Assembly (NCBI GenBank): GCA_937924775.1
Contig: CALDUT010000018.1
Location: 124,001 to 188,000, forward strand
Length of the DNA stretch: 64,000 bases
Direction: 5' to 3'
DNA from: an uncultured Gemmata sp.
GTDB taxonomy: Bacteria > Planctomycetota > Planctomycetia > Gemmatales > Gemmataceae
A model generated the notes under the pieces. The model was not told the DNA's origin. It made no database searches and saw nothing but the letters and a program-made list of their open reading frames with translations. Below are positions 1 to 8,938 of the stretch, piece by piece. The translations under genes were made by a program, and so were the position numbers. Position 1 is the stretch's first letter, and every line of letters starts with the position of its first letter.

Positions 1-224
1 CAGATCGCAACACAGCGGTGATCGAACAGTCCGTGTTCGTGGAATCCCTGCATTCCTTCGCTTCATCATACGGCATCGGTGCGGGGAAGTCGTTGTCGGT
101 TGTGACGTTCGGCCAGGAATTTTATCCCGGCCCCCCTGGCCCGGGCGTGCTGCGCCAGCGGCTGGGGAACCAGCGACCACCGCGTAATTTCTCCGCTTTG
201 CGAGCGTGGAGGGGCCGGGGGGAT
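1..224. other. left-edge non-coding stretch
   Basis: This stretch lies downstream of the leftmost VWA gene. Short open frames cross it on both strands, but none has a plausible ribosome binding site or a recognisable protein. I see no terminator hairpin and no gene. Confidence 0.4.
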
Positions 225-1325
225 CTAGCGACCGCGGAGCCAGCCGAGAGTGAATAGCACCAAAGCCGCGGCGAGAAACCACGCATACCGCGGTTGCAAT
301 TGCGGCAGCGGGTCGCTGCTGTAGAGCCGGCTGGGTTGGGGTTCGATGCGGGTTCGGAAGAATTCCCCCAGGGCGGGTACGTCACGGCGGGCTGGGAGAT
401 ATTCCCCCCGGGTTTCCCGGGCGATCTGCTTCAGCGGCTCCTCGTGCAGCGCGGTGGCGAATAGGGGTTCGTCATCGATGATGACAACACGCTGTTGGGA
501 AGGGTCCGCGGCCCCGGTCGGGTCGCCCAGGCCGACGGTATGCACCGGAATCGTGGCGGCGATGGCCGCGTTGACGCCGCGGAGCCATTCTTTCTCCTCC
601 GGCATGGGATCATCGCCATCGGACAGCAGAAAAATGTCTTGTGAGCCGGCAAATTCGCGATCGTGAGCCTGCACGGCTAGAACCAGAGCCGCACCGATCC
701 GCGTACCGGAGGTGAGGTTCGGGTCGGCCCCGGGGCGAATCTCCGGCGGCGGATAGACACCGTGCAGGTCTTCGAGAATGACGCGGACATGCTCGTAATC
801 GGTGGTCAGTGGGCAGATCAGTTTGGCTCGGGCCGCGAACACCACGACCGCGACGCGATGCCCGCCCCGCCGCGCGATCGCTTGCAGCAAATCGAGGGCC
901 CCCGCCCGTGCGGCCTCCCAGCGGGTGCGATGAACCGGATCGCTCATGTCGTCGGCCCACATGCTGCGGCTCAGATCGATCACAAGGACGACATCCCGCC
1001 CCAGGGCCACTCCCACTTCCTCGCCGGGGCCCCACCGCGGCCCGGCCGTACCCACCACCAGCAATACCCACGCCACCGGGTACGTCCACCCCCCCCCTCG
1101 GGAACGGCTGCGCGGCTGCGTCAGTTGCCCTGCCACAGTAACCGGGCGGCCCAGAGCTGCCATGGCGGCCCGGTTCCGCCGCCGGGCCAGCAGATTCAAA
1201 AGCCCCAGCAACGGCACAATGCCCAACAACCCTAGGATCACCGGTTGCGTGAAGCGGACCGCGGCGAAGAACTCATGAACTTCACTCAGCCAGCCGCCGA
1301 GGCCGGAAAACAATGCCAGCATCAC
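225..1325 (-). CDS. VWA-domain membrane protein (BatA/BatB-like)
   Basis: A 366-residue protein with two N-terminal membrane segments (about residues 27-47 and 80-96), a von Willebrand factor A domain and a C-terminal membrane helix (about 345-363). The VWA metal site (MIDAS) is intact: D117, S119 and S121 in DLSRS, followed by a TSGT segment and a LLSDGDD strand. This is the layout of BatA/BatB proteins, which usually accompany a MoxR ATPase and a DUF58 protein; those are not in the window and may lie beyond its left edge. The start overlaps the stop of the upstream VWA gene by 4 bases, so the two are probably translationally coupled. The family is linked to envelope stress and aerotolerance; the substrate is unknown. 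Confidence 0.85.
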   Translation of the reverse strand: MMLALFSGLGGWLSEVHEFFAAVRFTQPVILGLLGIVPLLGLLNLLARRRNRAAMAALGRPVTVAGQLTQPRSRSRGGGWTYPVAWVLLVVGTAGPRWGPGEEVGVALGRDVVLVIDLSRSMWADDMSDPVHRTRWEAARAGALDLLQAIARRGGHRVAVVVFAARAKLICPLTTDYEHVRVILEDLHGVYPPPEIRPGADPNLTSGTRIGAALVLAVQAHDREFAGSQDIFLLSDGDDPMPEEKEWLRGVNAAIAATIPVHTVGLGDPTGAADPSQQRVVIIDDEPLFATALHEEPLKQIARETRGEYLPARRDVPALGEFFRTRIEPQPSRLYSSDPLPQLQPRYAWFLAAALVLFTLGWLRGR

Positions 1326-2398
1326 CCCTCCGTCACCACCCGCAGCAGAGTGCGTTCCACAATATGGGCGATTAGTAACACAACGAAGGCCCCGCTGGCC
1401 AACCAGGCATAATATTCGAAGTATCGCCGGTAAATCGGGGCTTCGTCGCGGGTTTTCTCCAATTCGCTGATCTCACGGTAAGCGGCCAGCAGTTCATCAC
1501 CCCGTGCGGCCGCAAACGCCTTCCCGCCAGTCATCGTGGCAATCGCTTGCAGGGTTTGGCGGCCGGCCAGGCGCTGCTGAACGGCATCGGGGGACGCGTC
1601 GGGCGGGGGATCGTCCCCGGTATCGAGCGTATAGACGCGAATTCCCAGGGCCGCGGCCAGTTGGGCGGCTTCGCGTGGCTTCATGGTGCGGTCGATACCA
1701 GGTTGTTGGGCGTTGGGAACATCTTCTTTATAGATGTTGTGTTCGCCGTCGCTCATCAGGATCAGCACTTTGGCCTGATGGTTCGACCGGGCCCCATCGA
1801 GCCGGGCAATCGCTTCCGCGAGTGAATCGCCGATGTTCGTTCCGGCGTCGACACCGGTTCGCGGTTCCAGCGAATCCATCACCTGGAATAAGACCGAATG
1901 GTTGAGGGTGAGCGGGCACTCCACACGCGGCACCGCGGCGAAGGTGATAATGCCAACCGCATCACCGGGACGCGGGTCGAAATGGGTACCGTCCGGGGCT
2001 TCGCCTCCCCCGATGAAGAGTTGGAAAGCCCGCTTGGCCGCTTCGAGCCGCGAGATGGGAGGGCTCTGGGCGTCCCACGTCACATCCGCGGCCCCCATGC
2101 TGCCGCTGTTGTCGATCGCCATCATAATGGCGATTCCTTCGGCCGGAAGGCGGGTTTGCAGATCGGGCCGGCGGGGTCCTGCGCAGGCGAGAATCAAAGC
2201 CAAACATGCCAGCGAACGCAACGCCGCGCCGCTTGGGAGCGTAACAGCGGCCCGTATGCCCCGACGCGCGGCGAAACGGCTGATGTCGCTGAAACGCAGG
2301 GCCGGCCGCTGCTGCATCGACCACCACCACGCGATGACAAGCGCTAGCGGCGACAGCCACAAAAACTCCGGATTCGTGAAAGAGATGGAATACGGCAT
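1322..2398 (-). CDS. VWA-domain membrane protein (BatA-like)
   Basis: A 358-residue protein with the BatA layout: a short N-terminal region reading FTNPEFLWL before a first membrane helix (about 12-26), a second helix (about 60-73), a VWA domain with the MIDAS residues D96, S98 and S100 in DNSGS, and a C-terminal helix (about 328-348). The VWA domain carries an insertion naming an input protein size of roughly 230 residues, normal for the family. No clear Shine-Dalgarno precedes the ATG, but the start fits the family's usual N-terminus. It is the first of a two-gene unit with the next VWA gene (4-base overlap). It probably forms a membrane complex with that partner. Confidence 0.85.
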   Translation of the reverse strand: MPYSISFTNPEFLWLSPLALVIAWWWSMQQRPALRFSDISRFAARRGIRAAVTLPSGAALRSLACLALILACAGPRRPDLQTRLPAEGIAIMMAIDNSGSMGAADVTWDAQSPPISRLEAAKRAFQLFIGGGEAPDGTHFDPRPGDAVGIITFAAVPRVECPLTLNHSVLFQVMDSLEPRTGVDAGTNIGDSLAEAIARLDGARSNHQAKVLILMSDGEHNIYKEDVPNAQQPGIDRTMKPREAAQLAAALGIRVYTLDTGDDPPPDASPDAVQQRLAGRQTLQAIATMTGGKAFAAARGDELLAAYREISELEKTRDEAPIYRRYFEYYAWLASGAFVVLLIAHIVERTLLRVVTEG

Positions 2399-2509
2399 GC
2401 GTTCATCATGCCGCGATCAGAGCCGGGCCGCAAGAGGGCCGGGACGAACAATTCCGTTCCGGCCCCAGCGTCAAACCAACGGTTTCCTTCTGACGATGGC
2501 CACACCCAA

Positions 2510-3619
2510 TTATTTCGTAGCTTCCACCTCCACGGGGAGTGTGGCGGTCAGCTCCCCGGGCAAGTCGGTGCGGACACGAAGTTCGTACACGACAATCCCC
2601 GCGTGCTTGGGATCGAATTTGAGGGTGATGACCTGCACCGGCAATGCCGCTGGTGTGGCGGGCAGCTCGACCGACAGATCGGACACCGCCCCTTCCACCG
2701 CAGTGATTTTGAACGGTTTGGCCGCCCGTACCAGAACGCGTTGGGTCACCGGTTCGCTGCCGACCGGCGCGGCCAGTTTCAGTTTGTTGGGCGAAAGTTC
2801 CAGCGGAGCCGCGATATTGCCCGTGACACCGATTTGAATAAGCGGATTGTTCGGATCGTTGGTTTTCAACGTGATTTGTTCAGAAATCGGTCCAGGCGCC
2901 GTCGGTTTGAGAGTCACTTCGATGGCGTACTCGGCCCCGCCGCGCAGGGGCCCACCGCGATAGGTTTCGCCAAAACGCACTTCCAGAGGGCCAGTCGTCG
3001 GTATGGCTTCGGTGATTCGCCAATCGCGGTTGCGACCCGAATATTTCACCGTGATCGATTGGCTGAGGCGGGAACCAGGGGGGACCGTCCCGAAGTTGAT
3101 GGCCCCGGGAGTAAGACTCACTTCCGTGCGGCTGGTCGCCGAGACGCGAAGAACCGCCGTGGAAATGTATTTCGGACCAAACGTAACATAAAAGGTCTGG
3201 GCATTGTGACCCACAAATTTCGCGGTGTTCATCGTCACGGTGAATTCCGCGGTTTCATTGGGCTGGAGGACTTTCTCCATCGGTACATAATCCAGACAGG
3301 TGCAGCTTTTCCGCACCTCGATGATCTGCATCGGCGTATCGTAGATGTTGGTGATGGTGAATTTATGAACACAGAGTGTGCCATGAGGGACTTCCCCGAA
3401 GTTGTGAGTGATCACCGCGGGCGGGGTTTGTTCGCGGTTGCTGGCAATGTCGGGGAGGAAGAACTTGTTGGCCCACGGTGCGACCGATGGCGGTGCGGCG
3501 GGGGCTGGAGTGGGTTGGGCCGCGGCCGCTGGCGTGGCGACCGGGGGTGTTACTAGGGCCATCAGCAAGAAAACCGATCCGGGCGTTAAAGTCGTCACAA
3601 TCCGCTTCGCCTGAAACAT
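2510..3619 (-). CDS. DUF1573 secreted Ig-like protein
   Basis: A signal peptide (about residues 1-32, ending in an Ala-rich and Pro-rich linker) is followed by repeated beta-sandwich segments. The first carries the DUF1573 hallmark: HNFGEVPHG, then a strand and RKSCTCLDY with two cysteines. A second FGTVPPG segment begins a further domain. I chose the ATG at 3619 over one nine codons upstream because GGAGG sits five bases before it and the signal peptide then starts cleanly. DUF1573 proteins are abundant in planctomycetes and Bacteroidetes and are exported; their biochemical role is not established. It lies upstream of the VWA pair on the same strand, 111 bases away. Confidence 0.85.
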   Translation of the reverse strand: MFQAKRIVTTLTPGSVFLLMALVTPPVATPAAAAQPTPAPAAPPSVAPWANKFFLPDIASNREQTPPAVITHNFGEVPHGTLCVHKFTITNIYDTPMQIIEVRKSCTCLDYVPMEKVLQPNETAEFTVTMNTAKFVGHNAQTFYVTFGPKYISTAVLRVSATSRTEVSLTPGAINFGTVPPGSRLSQSITVKYSGRNRDWRITEAIPTTGPLEVRFGETYRGGPLRGGAEYAIEVTLKPTAPGPISEQITLKTNDPNNPLIQIGVTGNIAAPLELSPNKLKLAAPVGSEPVTQRVLVRAAKPFKITAVEGAVSDLSVELPATPAALPVQVITLKFDPKHAGIVVYELRVRTDLPGELTATLPVEVEATK

Positions 3620-3832
3620 AGGGGCCTCCGTGTCACGGACCGACACGACGGTAATCGGTTGGGCGAGCCGGTGAGTTCTTGTGGAACCCCCCGGGCCCGA
3701 TTGCGGCCATCGGGAAAGCCTCGCGTATTCGCTGAGTTCGTTACGCTCGGTACAAACGCTGGGAGCATCCGCACCCTCGCGGGGGGGGCGGGGCTGCTTC
3801 GCAGGAGCGATTGGCGGGGCCCATAATCCTCC

Positions 3833-5272
3833 TCACTTCGACCGGTTCACCTGGTCGAAGTGGGCAAAGACGTCCGGCAGGGATTGGCGGACAATCACCA
3901 TATGTTCGATCGCGGGGTATTCTTTATAGGTGAGTTGTTTGGCTCCGTGGGTGGTGAGGGTTGCCTTCAGCGCCCGCGCGCCCCGGAGAGCCAGTGTATC
4001 TTTTTCGCCGACGCCGATAAATGTCGGTAGTTGGGTGAACGCTTTCGCATCGCGGACCGCCCCACCACCGCCCAAAGCCGCCACTGCGGCGAACTGGTGG
4101 GGGTGTTTCTGAACCAAATCCAGGGTTTGCATCGCTCCCATGGAGTGCCCCACCACGAAGACCCGCTGGCGGTCGATGGGGTAGCGGACGGCCAGTTGAT
4201 CGAGAATCGCCGGCACCGGCGGAGTGGTTCCGAAGAAAGCGCCGCTGCGGGGGGCCACCAAGAGCCAGCCGCGCCGGCGGCATTCCTCCACGATCCGCCC
4301 GGCTCCGTAACCTTCAAAAAACAGGTTTTCGGAGCCCCCGGCACCGTGCAGGGCCACCACGATCGGGACCGGCTTCTTCGCGTCCAATCCTCGCGGTACA
4401 AAGAGGCGAACCGCTGTCGCTTTCTTGGCGTCGGTGGGCACGCTGAGCCAGAATTGCCCGGTTTTGTCGGGGCCAAAAAACGGTTGACCGTTGAGCATCG
4501 TTTCGGCATTGGCCAGTAAATGGCCCGCGGGCAGATCGGTTTCCGGAGCCCGACCTTGGGCCAAATCGCTCAGCAGGGCCACACGTTCGCGGACGGTCGC
4601 TTTCTCGATCGTATCGAGGGTGGTGAAGTCGGCGGCGGCGTTCTTCAACGCGGCGATACGATTGTTCAGTTTGTTGATTTGTGATATGCCAATTGTCGTA
4701 TACCGCATTTCCGGTCCAGCTTCGACGAGAAAGTACAGTTTCCGGTCCAACTGTTGGAAACCGTCCAGGGGGGGAAGCGGCACTTGGACCGTGTGTGGCA
4801 ACTTCGCCGGCGTCAACTGGGTCAGTTGCTGATCGTTGAACCACAGTTGAATTTCTAAACCCTTCGGCATTTCGCCGCGAACCGGGTAAAACGGCTGGAT
4901 GGTGACGGCCAGCTTTTGTGTCGCCCCATCGACCACCCGGGTTTCTGGTACCGCGTACAAGCTCCATACCCATTGTCGGGTGAGGCTGGGTTCGTTGGCG
5001 GTGAGCAGGGCATAGCCGGCGTGATCCAACGAACGCCCGGCTTCTCCGAATTGGAACGAGAAGAATTGTTGGGTGATTTTTTCTACGAAGGGCAAGGCCC
5101 GCTGGCGGGCCTCGTCTTGGGGTTGTTTTTCCCACGCGGTTTCGAATCGCTTCAGGCGTTGCCCCAGTTCGTAACGGAGGGCGGCGCTGTCGCGGTTGTC
5201 GGCTCGCGGTTGGGCGGGAGTGCTTGTCGCAATAATCACAAGCCAGCCCAGGGACAGGAAAGCCGTCCGCAT
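3833..5272 (-). CDS. secreted alpha/beta hydrolase (PHB-depolymerase-like esterase)
   Basis: About 479 residues with a signal peptide (MRTAFLSLGWLVI..) and a C-terminal alpha/beta-hydrolase domain over roughly the last 200 residues. Visible motifs are the oxyanion strand ALHGAGG, the nucleophile elbow GHSMG, an acid residue in GEKDTL and a catalytic histidine in IEHMVIV, in the right order. The N-terminal half is unassigned and may be an accessory or substrate-binding region. I chose the ATG at 5272 because GAGG precedes it by seven bases and it starts the signal peptide. The gene is divergent from the proline-rich protein gene 92 bases away. Substrate is unknown; ester or peptide bonds are both possible. 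Confidence 0.8.
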   Translation of the reverse strand: MRTAFLSLGWLVIIATSTPAQPRADNRDSAALRYELGQRLKRFETAWEKQPQDEARQRALPFVEKITQQFFSFQFGEAGRSLDHAGYALLTANEPSLTRQWVWSLYAVPETRVVDGATQKLAVTIQPFYPVRGEMPKGLEIQLWFNDQQLTQLTPAKLPHTVQVPLPPLDGFQQLDRKLYFLVEAGPEMRYTTIGISQINKLNNRIAALKNAAADFTTLDTIEKATVRERVALLSDLAQGRAPETDLPAGHLLANAETMLNGQPFFGPDKTGQFWLSVPTDAKKATAVRLFVPRGLDAKKPVPIVVALHGAGGSENLFFEGYGAGRIVEECRRRGWLLVAPRSGAFFGTTPPVPAILDQLAVRYPIDRQRVFVVGHSMGAMQTLDLVQKHPHQFAAVAALGGGGAVRDAKAFTQLPTFIGVGEKDTLALRGARALKATLTTHGAKQLTYKEYPAIEHMVIVRQSLPDVFAHFDQVNRSK

Positions 5273-5364
5273 GGTGGAACCTCGGAAAGGTCGCATTGAA
5301 TTCTACCCCCGGAAAAAGTTACAACTTCCAGAACGCCGGAACAGACAACGGAAAGGAATCCCCC

Positions 5365-6450
5365 ATGAAGCGCTTGCTATGCGTCTTTACGGTTGCGGCT
5401 TCGGCACTGGTGCCCGATTGGGCGGCGGCCTGTTGGGTGCGTGGGGCTCGCCCGGTGTATTATTACGAAGCTCCTGTTTACTGTGCCCCGATTTACGCGG
5501 TGCCGGTGGTGTATGCCGAGCCGTGCTCGCCGGGATGGTCGGGTCCGGTTCTGGCCCCGGTCGCGGGGCCCACCCCGGTTCCCCGGCCAGCGCCGCAGAT
5601 CGGTCCTGGCGTGGCCCGGCAACCGGTGCATCCGCCTACTCGCCCACCGCAGGTGGAGCAGGTTCGCCCCGCGGCCAGTGCGGAGCCGCTGCCGCCCCCG
5701 CCGGCTTCACCCAAACCTGATGAAGCCAAAATCCCCCCGGTCGCGGTCCCCATGACACCGCTGGCCGGTGTCAAAGAACCGACCCTCGATTTGCCGAAAT
5801 CCGATCCCGATTCCCAACTCCCGCCGTTGGTTCTTCCCAAGGAGGATGTCCCCCAAAAGCCTCAGAAACCCACGAAACCATCGTCGGAGTTGGTACTTCC
5901 CAAGGAGACGCCCCCCCCCAAGCCGCGCCAAGCGGCACAAACGCCCGCTGGAGAACCGCAACAACCTTCGCTCGAGATTCCGCCGGTGAACCCGCCGGCT
6001 CTTCCGGCAGAGAACCCCGGCGTGGCGGTGCCCGTGCCGGCCCCTTCGCCCGACATTCTCACGCCCCCCGAAAAACCTGGCACCGCTCCGCCGGATGGCT
6101 TGCCTCCGCTGACACTGCCTCCGGATTCTCCGGTGGTGCCGGTGGTGCCCCCCAAGGAAGTAGAAGCCCGGTCGAGCCCGCTATCGGGAGCGGCCGCGGG
6201 TGTACGGGTGAGTGTCTTTCCCGCCCGCGGCAATCGCAACCCCCCCGGGCTTCGCCACATCGGCTTCTACAACCACACCCGGCACGACCTGACGCTGACA
6301 ATCGAAGGCCAAATGGTGAAACTCCCCGCCATGACATACCTGCACGCCCAATTGCCGCCCACCTTCCGCTGGAGATGCGGCCGCGGCCAAACCACCACCG
6401 AAACCGTGCCGGCCGATGCCGCAGGCGTGGATGTGGTGATTCGCGAATAG
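5365..6450 (+). CDS. secreted proline-rich protein, unknown function
   Basis: A 361-residue protein with a signal peptide ending near AAACW, then a Tyr/Pro-rich stretch, a long Pro-rich low-complexity region (about 50-280) with repeated L-P-K and P-P-L-x-L-P motifs, and a compact C-terminal domain of about 85 residues (from SVFPARG to the end) with several beta-strand-like segments and a conserved-looking GFYNHTRHDLTLTIEG core. The start at 5365 is supported by GGAAAGGA upstream and by the signal peptide. I do not recognise the C-terminal domain. The composition suggests an envelope or wall-associated protein with an extended linker. Confidence 0.7.
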   Translation: MKRLLCVFTVAASALVPDWAAACWVRGARPVYYYEAPVYCAPIYAVPVVYAEPCSPGWSGPVLAPVAGPTPVPRPAPQIGPGVARQPVHPPTRPPQVEQVRPAASAEPLPPPPASPKPDEAKIPPVAVPMTPLAGVKEPTLDLPKSDPDSQLPPLVLPKEDVPQKPQKPTKPSSELVLPKETPPPKPRQAAQTPAGEPQQPSLEIPPVNPPALPAENPGVAVPVPAPSPDILTPPEKPGTAPPDGLPPLTLPPDSPVVPVVPPKEVEARSSPLSGAAAGVRVSVFPARGNRNPPGLRHIGFYNHTRHDLTLTIEGQMVKLPAMTYLHAQLPPTFRWRCGRGQTTTETVPADAAGVDVVIRE

Positions 6451-6623
6451 CCGGTACGAAGCCACCGTCGTGACCGCCCTCGCCACGCGGCGGCGGTCCG
6501 GGTGTGCAGTTCTGACGCTGAAGCAGGGTCCATCGGCCGCAAATCCTTACCCTTAATAATCTTACGTCTGGACGGGCCGCCAAACGGCAAGATTTGAGAG
6601 GGCTGGACCCCAGGACTTGGACC

Positions 6624-7442
6624 TCAGACATTTTCCGGTGCGGACCTGGTCGCGGCTTGGGTGGTGGCGAGCTGCCGTTCGATCCGTTCCACGACCCGGT
6701 TGTAAAGCGGAGTGAAACGGTCGCGGCGACCGAGCATCAGAATGTCGTAGCAACCAAAGCCGGGGTCCCACACCGGTTCGCTGCAAGCCAGAAAGCCCAA
6801 GCGGAAGTCCATACGAATAATATCGGGCAGGCATTTTTCGTCGTCGGGGGAAACGACCACTTTCTGCAATCCGGCGACGCGATTGGCCGGCCAGGGATGG
6901 ACCAACCATTCCGGATCCATCTTGTAAGCGTGAACGTAAGAGTAGATGCGATCGAGAGTTTCGACATCGGCCCGGAAGCTATCGGCCCCCAGCAAATAGC
7001 AACACTGATATTCCCGCAGCAATAATTCCATACCGTAGGACAAATACTGGAACGCCATCGTGCTGCGATACTCGCGGGCGACACAGGCCCGCCCCCCTTG
7101 CAGGATTTGGTGGGCAATCGGCTCCAATGGCGACAGGTCGAACTCATCGCTGGCGTAAAAGCCGCCGTGGCGTAACGCTTCGGTCCCGCGAATGACGCGA
7201 TAAGTTCCCACCACTCGCTGGTGATTGTCGTCATATAAGAACAGATGATCGCACCACGAATCGATGGCGTCTTTATCGCGATACGGGCCGGCGGCAGTAC
7301 CCACATGGTTGTAACCCTGTTCCGCGACGAAAACGTCGTAGCGGAGTTGGAATAGCGCGTCGAGTTCGTGGGCTTCGGTCGCCAATCCCAATCGCCACGA
7401 ATGCCCACAAACCTTTCGGCAATCCAACATCCACCGCGCCAT
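6624..7442 (-). CDS. GNAT-fold N-acyltransferase (PEP-CTERM/OlsB-like)
   Basis: About 272 residues of the Acetyltransf_5/putative-hemolysin group that also holds ornithine-lipid N-acyltransferases: RYDVFVAEQGY near the N-terminus, then VVGTYRVIRG, the GFYASDEFDLSPL motif typical of the group, and RACVAREYRSTMAFQYLSYGMELLL. Such enzymes attach an acyl chain, usually from acyl-ACP, to an amine. I chose the ATG at 7442, eight bases after GGAG; a GTG at 7460 and an ATG at 7430 are alternatives. No partner acyltransferase of the OlsA type lies next to it, so the lipid product is open. Confidence 0.75.
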   Translation of the reverse strand: MARWMLDCRKVCGHSWRLGLATEAHELDALFQLRYDVFVAEQGYNHVGTAAGPYRDKDAIDSWCDHLFLYDDNHQRVVGTYRVIRGTEALRHGGFYASDEFDLSPLEPIAHQILQGGRACVAREYRSTMAFQYLSYGMELLLREYQCCYLLGADSFRADVETLDRIYSYVHAYKMDPEWLVHPWPANRVAGLQKVVVSPDDEKCLPDIIRMDFRLGFLACSEPVWDPGFGCYDILMLGRRDRFTPLYNRVVERIERQLATTQAATRSAPENV

Positions 7443-7937
7443 CGACCGCGCTCCGCTCACGGGGCTGAGAACCGGTTATTCCACGAGACTTTCTTACAAA
7501 ACAACCGGGGGAAGTCTTGTCGGATTTGCGACGAGTTCGCCGCGGAATCAGCCCCTCGCATCTGCGTTCGGCTGTCCAGAAAATGGTCAATCGGACAGCC
7601 CTTCGCGATTTTCAGGCGTTCGTTGAGGCCGACGTGTTGAACTTGCCCCGCGGCTGTCAGCCTCAGAGGCCTGTTCCCGGGACCGAGCCTGAGAGGAAAT
7701 GGGGTCTGATCGAATGCTCCACCACGGGAGCGGTGGACGTGTTGCAGGATTGAACACCGGGTGTTGCAGAATTGCTCGGACAAAAAGATCCCATTTCGGC
7801 GTGGTTGGGTTGAGCCGATTGACTTGAAATTTTTTCAATATCCTAAGTCAAAGTTCAGAAAACACTTGTGATAAATTCGCTTCTCGCTTCGTGCGATTGG
7901 AGAGGAATTGGCACGCTCCCTGCTTTGTTTCAAGACG

Positions 7938-7958
7938 AGCCGGTTGCGAGTCCCGGCT
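7938..7958. repeat. hairpin 1 with loop TTGCGAGTC
   Basis: A six-base stem AGCCGG/CCGGCT (7938-7943 with 7953-7958) encloses the loop TTGCGAGTC (7944-7952). A further short outer pairing GTTT/AAAC (7927-7930 with 7960-7963) is possible. The same loop recurs 61 bases to the right on an unrelated stem. Confidence 0.6.
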
Positions 7959-7983
7959 TAAACGAGACCTCCACTCCAGACAC

Positions 7984-8034
7984 GGGCACGGGAATAGTAG
8001 GGGTTTGCGAGTCCCCCTACCGAATCCCGTGCCC
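7984..8034. repeat. long hairpin 2 with loop TTGCGAGTC
   Basis: The outer arms GGGCACGGGA (7984-7993) and TCCCGTGCCC (8025-8034) pair perfectly over ten bases. After a three/four-base internal loop, GTAGGGG (7997-8003) pairs with CCCCTAC (8014-8020). The terminal loop (8004-8013) contains TTGCGAGTC, identical to hairpin 1. There is no T-run directly after it, so a simple intrinsic terminator is not the best reading. Confidence 0.7.
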
Positions 8035-8193
8035 CACTTCTTTGTCCTCAAACGTATTGGGTCTCCAACGGAAGTCCCAGCTCCGCAAGCTTTTCCGAAG
8101 CTTTCTTATGGAAACCTTGGTATTCCGTAGAATCTCGAATCCTGGCTCGATCACACACCGTTAGAATGGTTGTCTTGTCGCGGAGGGCCGGGG

Positions 8194-8796
8194 ATGGTGC
8201 GCGGACTGCTGGCGATTGGTGTGGTGATGGGGGTCAGTATTGCCGGGGCTGCGCAGCCGCCAGGACGGTCTGGGCCGCCACTGCCGTTGGGGCCGGGGAT
8301 TCACTCGGGCAACCCGTGGGGGCCAGGAATGCCCTTCACCCCGCGGCCCCAACCGCCGGGCCGCGGTACCACCGATGCTCCCCCCCGCCCGCTGATCCTT
8401 CTGCCATGGGTGTTTCCCGGTTACTTTCCCTGGAGCTGGGGGCCAGGTTATGGCTATCCACTGGTGGTGCCACTTGGGCCCCTCGCGGTGCCGGCGGCTG
8501 AGCCACCACGCCGCGAGCCGGCGATTCTGCTCTCAGGGGAAGCCCCCGCCCGGCTGACGATACAATTTCCGGCGGCCGCAGAAATTTGGGTTGATGGCCG
8601 CAAACAGCCTGGCGAACCGCGGACCGAGCATGTCCTGACATCCCCGGTTTTACAACCCCCGCAGACACATACGTTTGAGATTCACGCCTGTTGGTGGGTC
8701 GACGGAAAAACCTACGAAGCACAGCGAACCGTCACTCTCGGAGCGGGTGAACGCAGCCGGTTGCTGGTCGTATCGGGCCGAGTCGTCGAAAAATGA
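8194..8796 (+). CDS. TIGR03000-domain secreted protein
   Basis: A 200-residue protein with a signal peptide (about 1-20), a Gly/Pro-rich middle, and a C-terminal TIGR03000 domain of about 75 residues: ARLTIQFPAAAEIWVDG, then a strand ending TSPVLQPPQTHTFEI and a final strand VTLGAGERSRLLVV. TIGR03000 is a small beta-barrel domain described in planctomycetes and often found in cell-surface proteins; its function is unknown. I chose the ATG at 8194 because GGAGG lies seven bases upstream and it begins the signal peptide. It is 142 bases upstream of the M48 protease gene on the same strand. Confidence 0.8.
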   Translation: MVRGLLAIGVVMGVSIAGAAQPPGRSGPPLPLGPGIHSGNPWGPGMPFTPRPQPPGRGTTDAPPRPLILLPWVFPGYFPWSWGPGYGYPLVVPLGPLAVPAAEPPRREPAILLSGEAPARLTIQFPAAAEIWVDGRKQPGEPRTEHVLTSPVLQPPQTHTFEIHACWWVDGKTYEAQRTVTLGAGERSRLLVVSGRVVEK

Positions 8797-8938
8797 TGGT
8801 GAAGGTCGAGGGGGCGTGAGGTATTCTTTCTCCGCGTGGGGTTCGAACGTTCGCATCCGTCTTGTGGACAAGCGGTGGGGGATTGCGGAACGAAGCTGAG
8901 CGGTCAGTAACGACCGCCAGGATGGGTTCAGGAGAGTT

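Larger units (their letters stand above)
7443..8193. other. 750-base intergenic region with structured repeats
   Basis: Only short unconvincing open frames cross this gap. Its right half holds two hairpins with the same nine-base loop (listed separately at 7938-7958 and 7984-8034). An AT-rich patch (7820-7880) sits left of them. I see no tRNA, transposase remnant or promoter that I would defend. Confidence 0.5.

Noticed and set aside
2408-3556. A 382-codon plus-strand frame opposite the DUF1573 gene
   Set aside because: The DUF1573 gene on the other strand has a signal peptide, family motifs and a ribosome site. The antisense frame has none.
8836-8860. GGTTCGAACG resembling a tRNA T-loop
   Set aside because: No acceptor stem, anticodon arm or D-arm can be folded around it.
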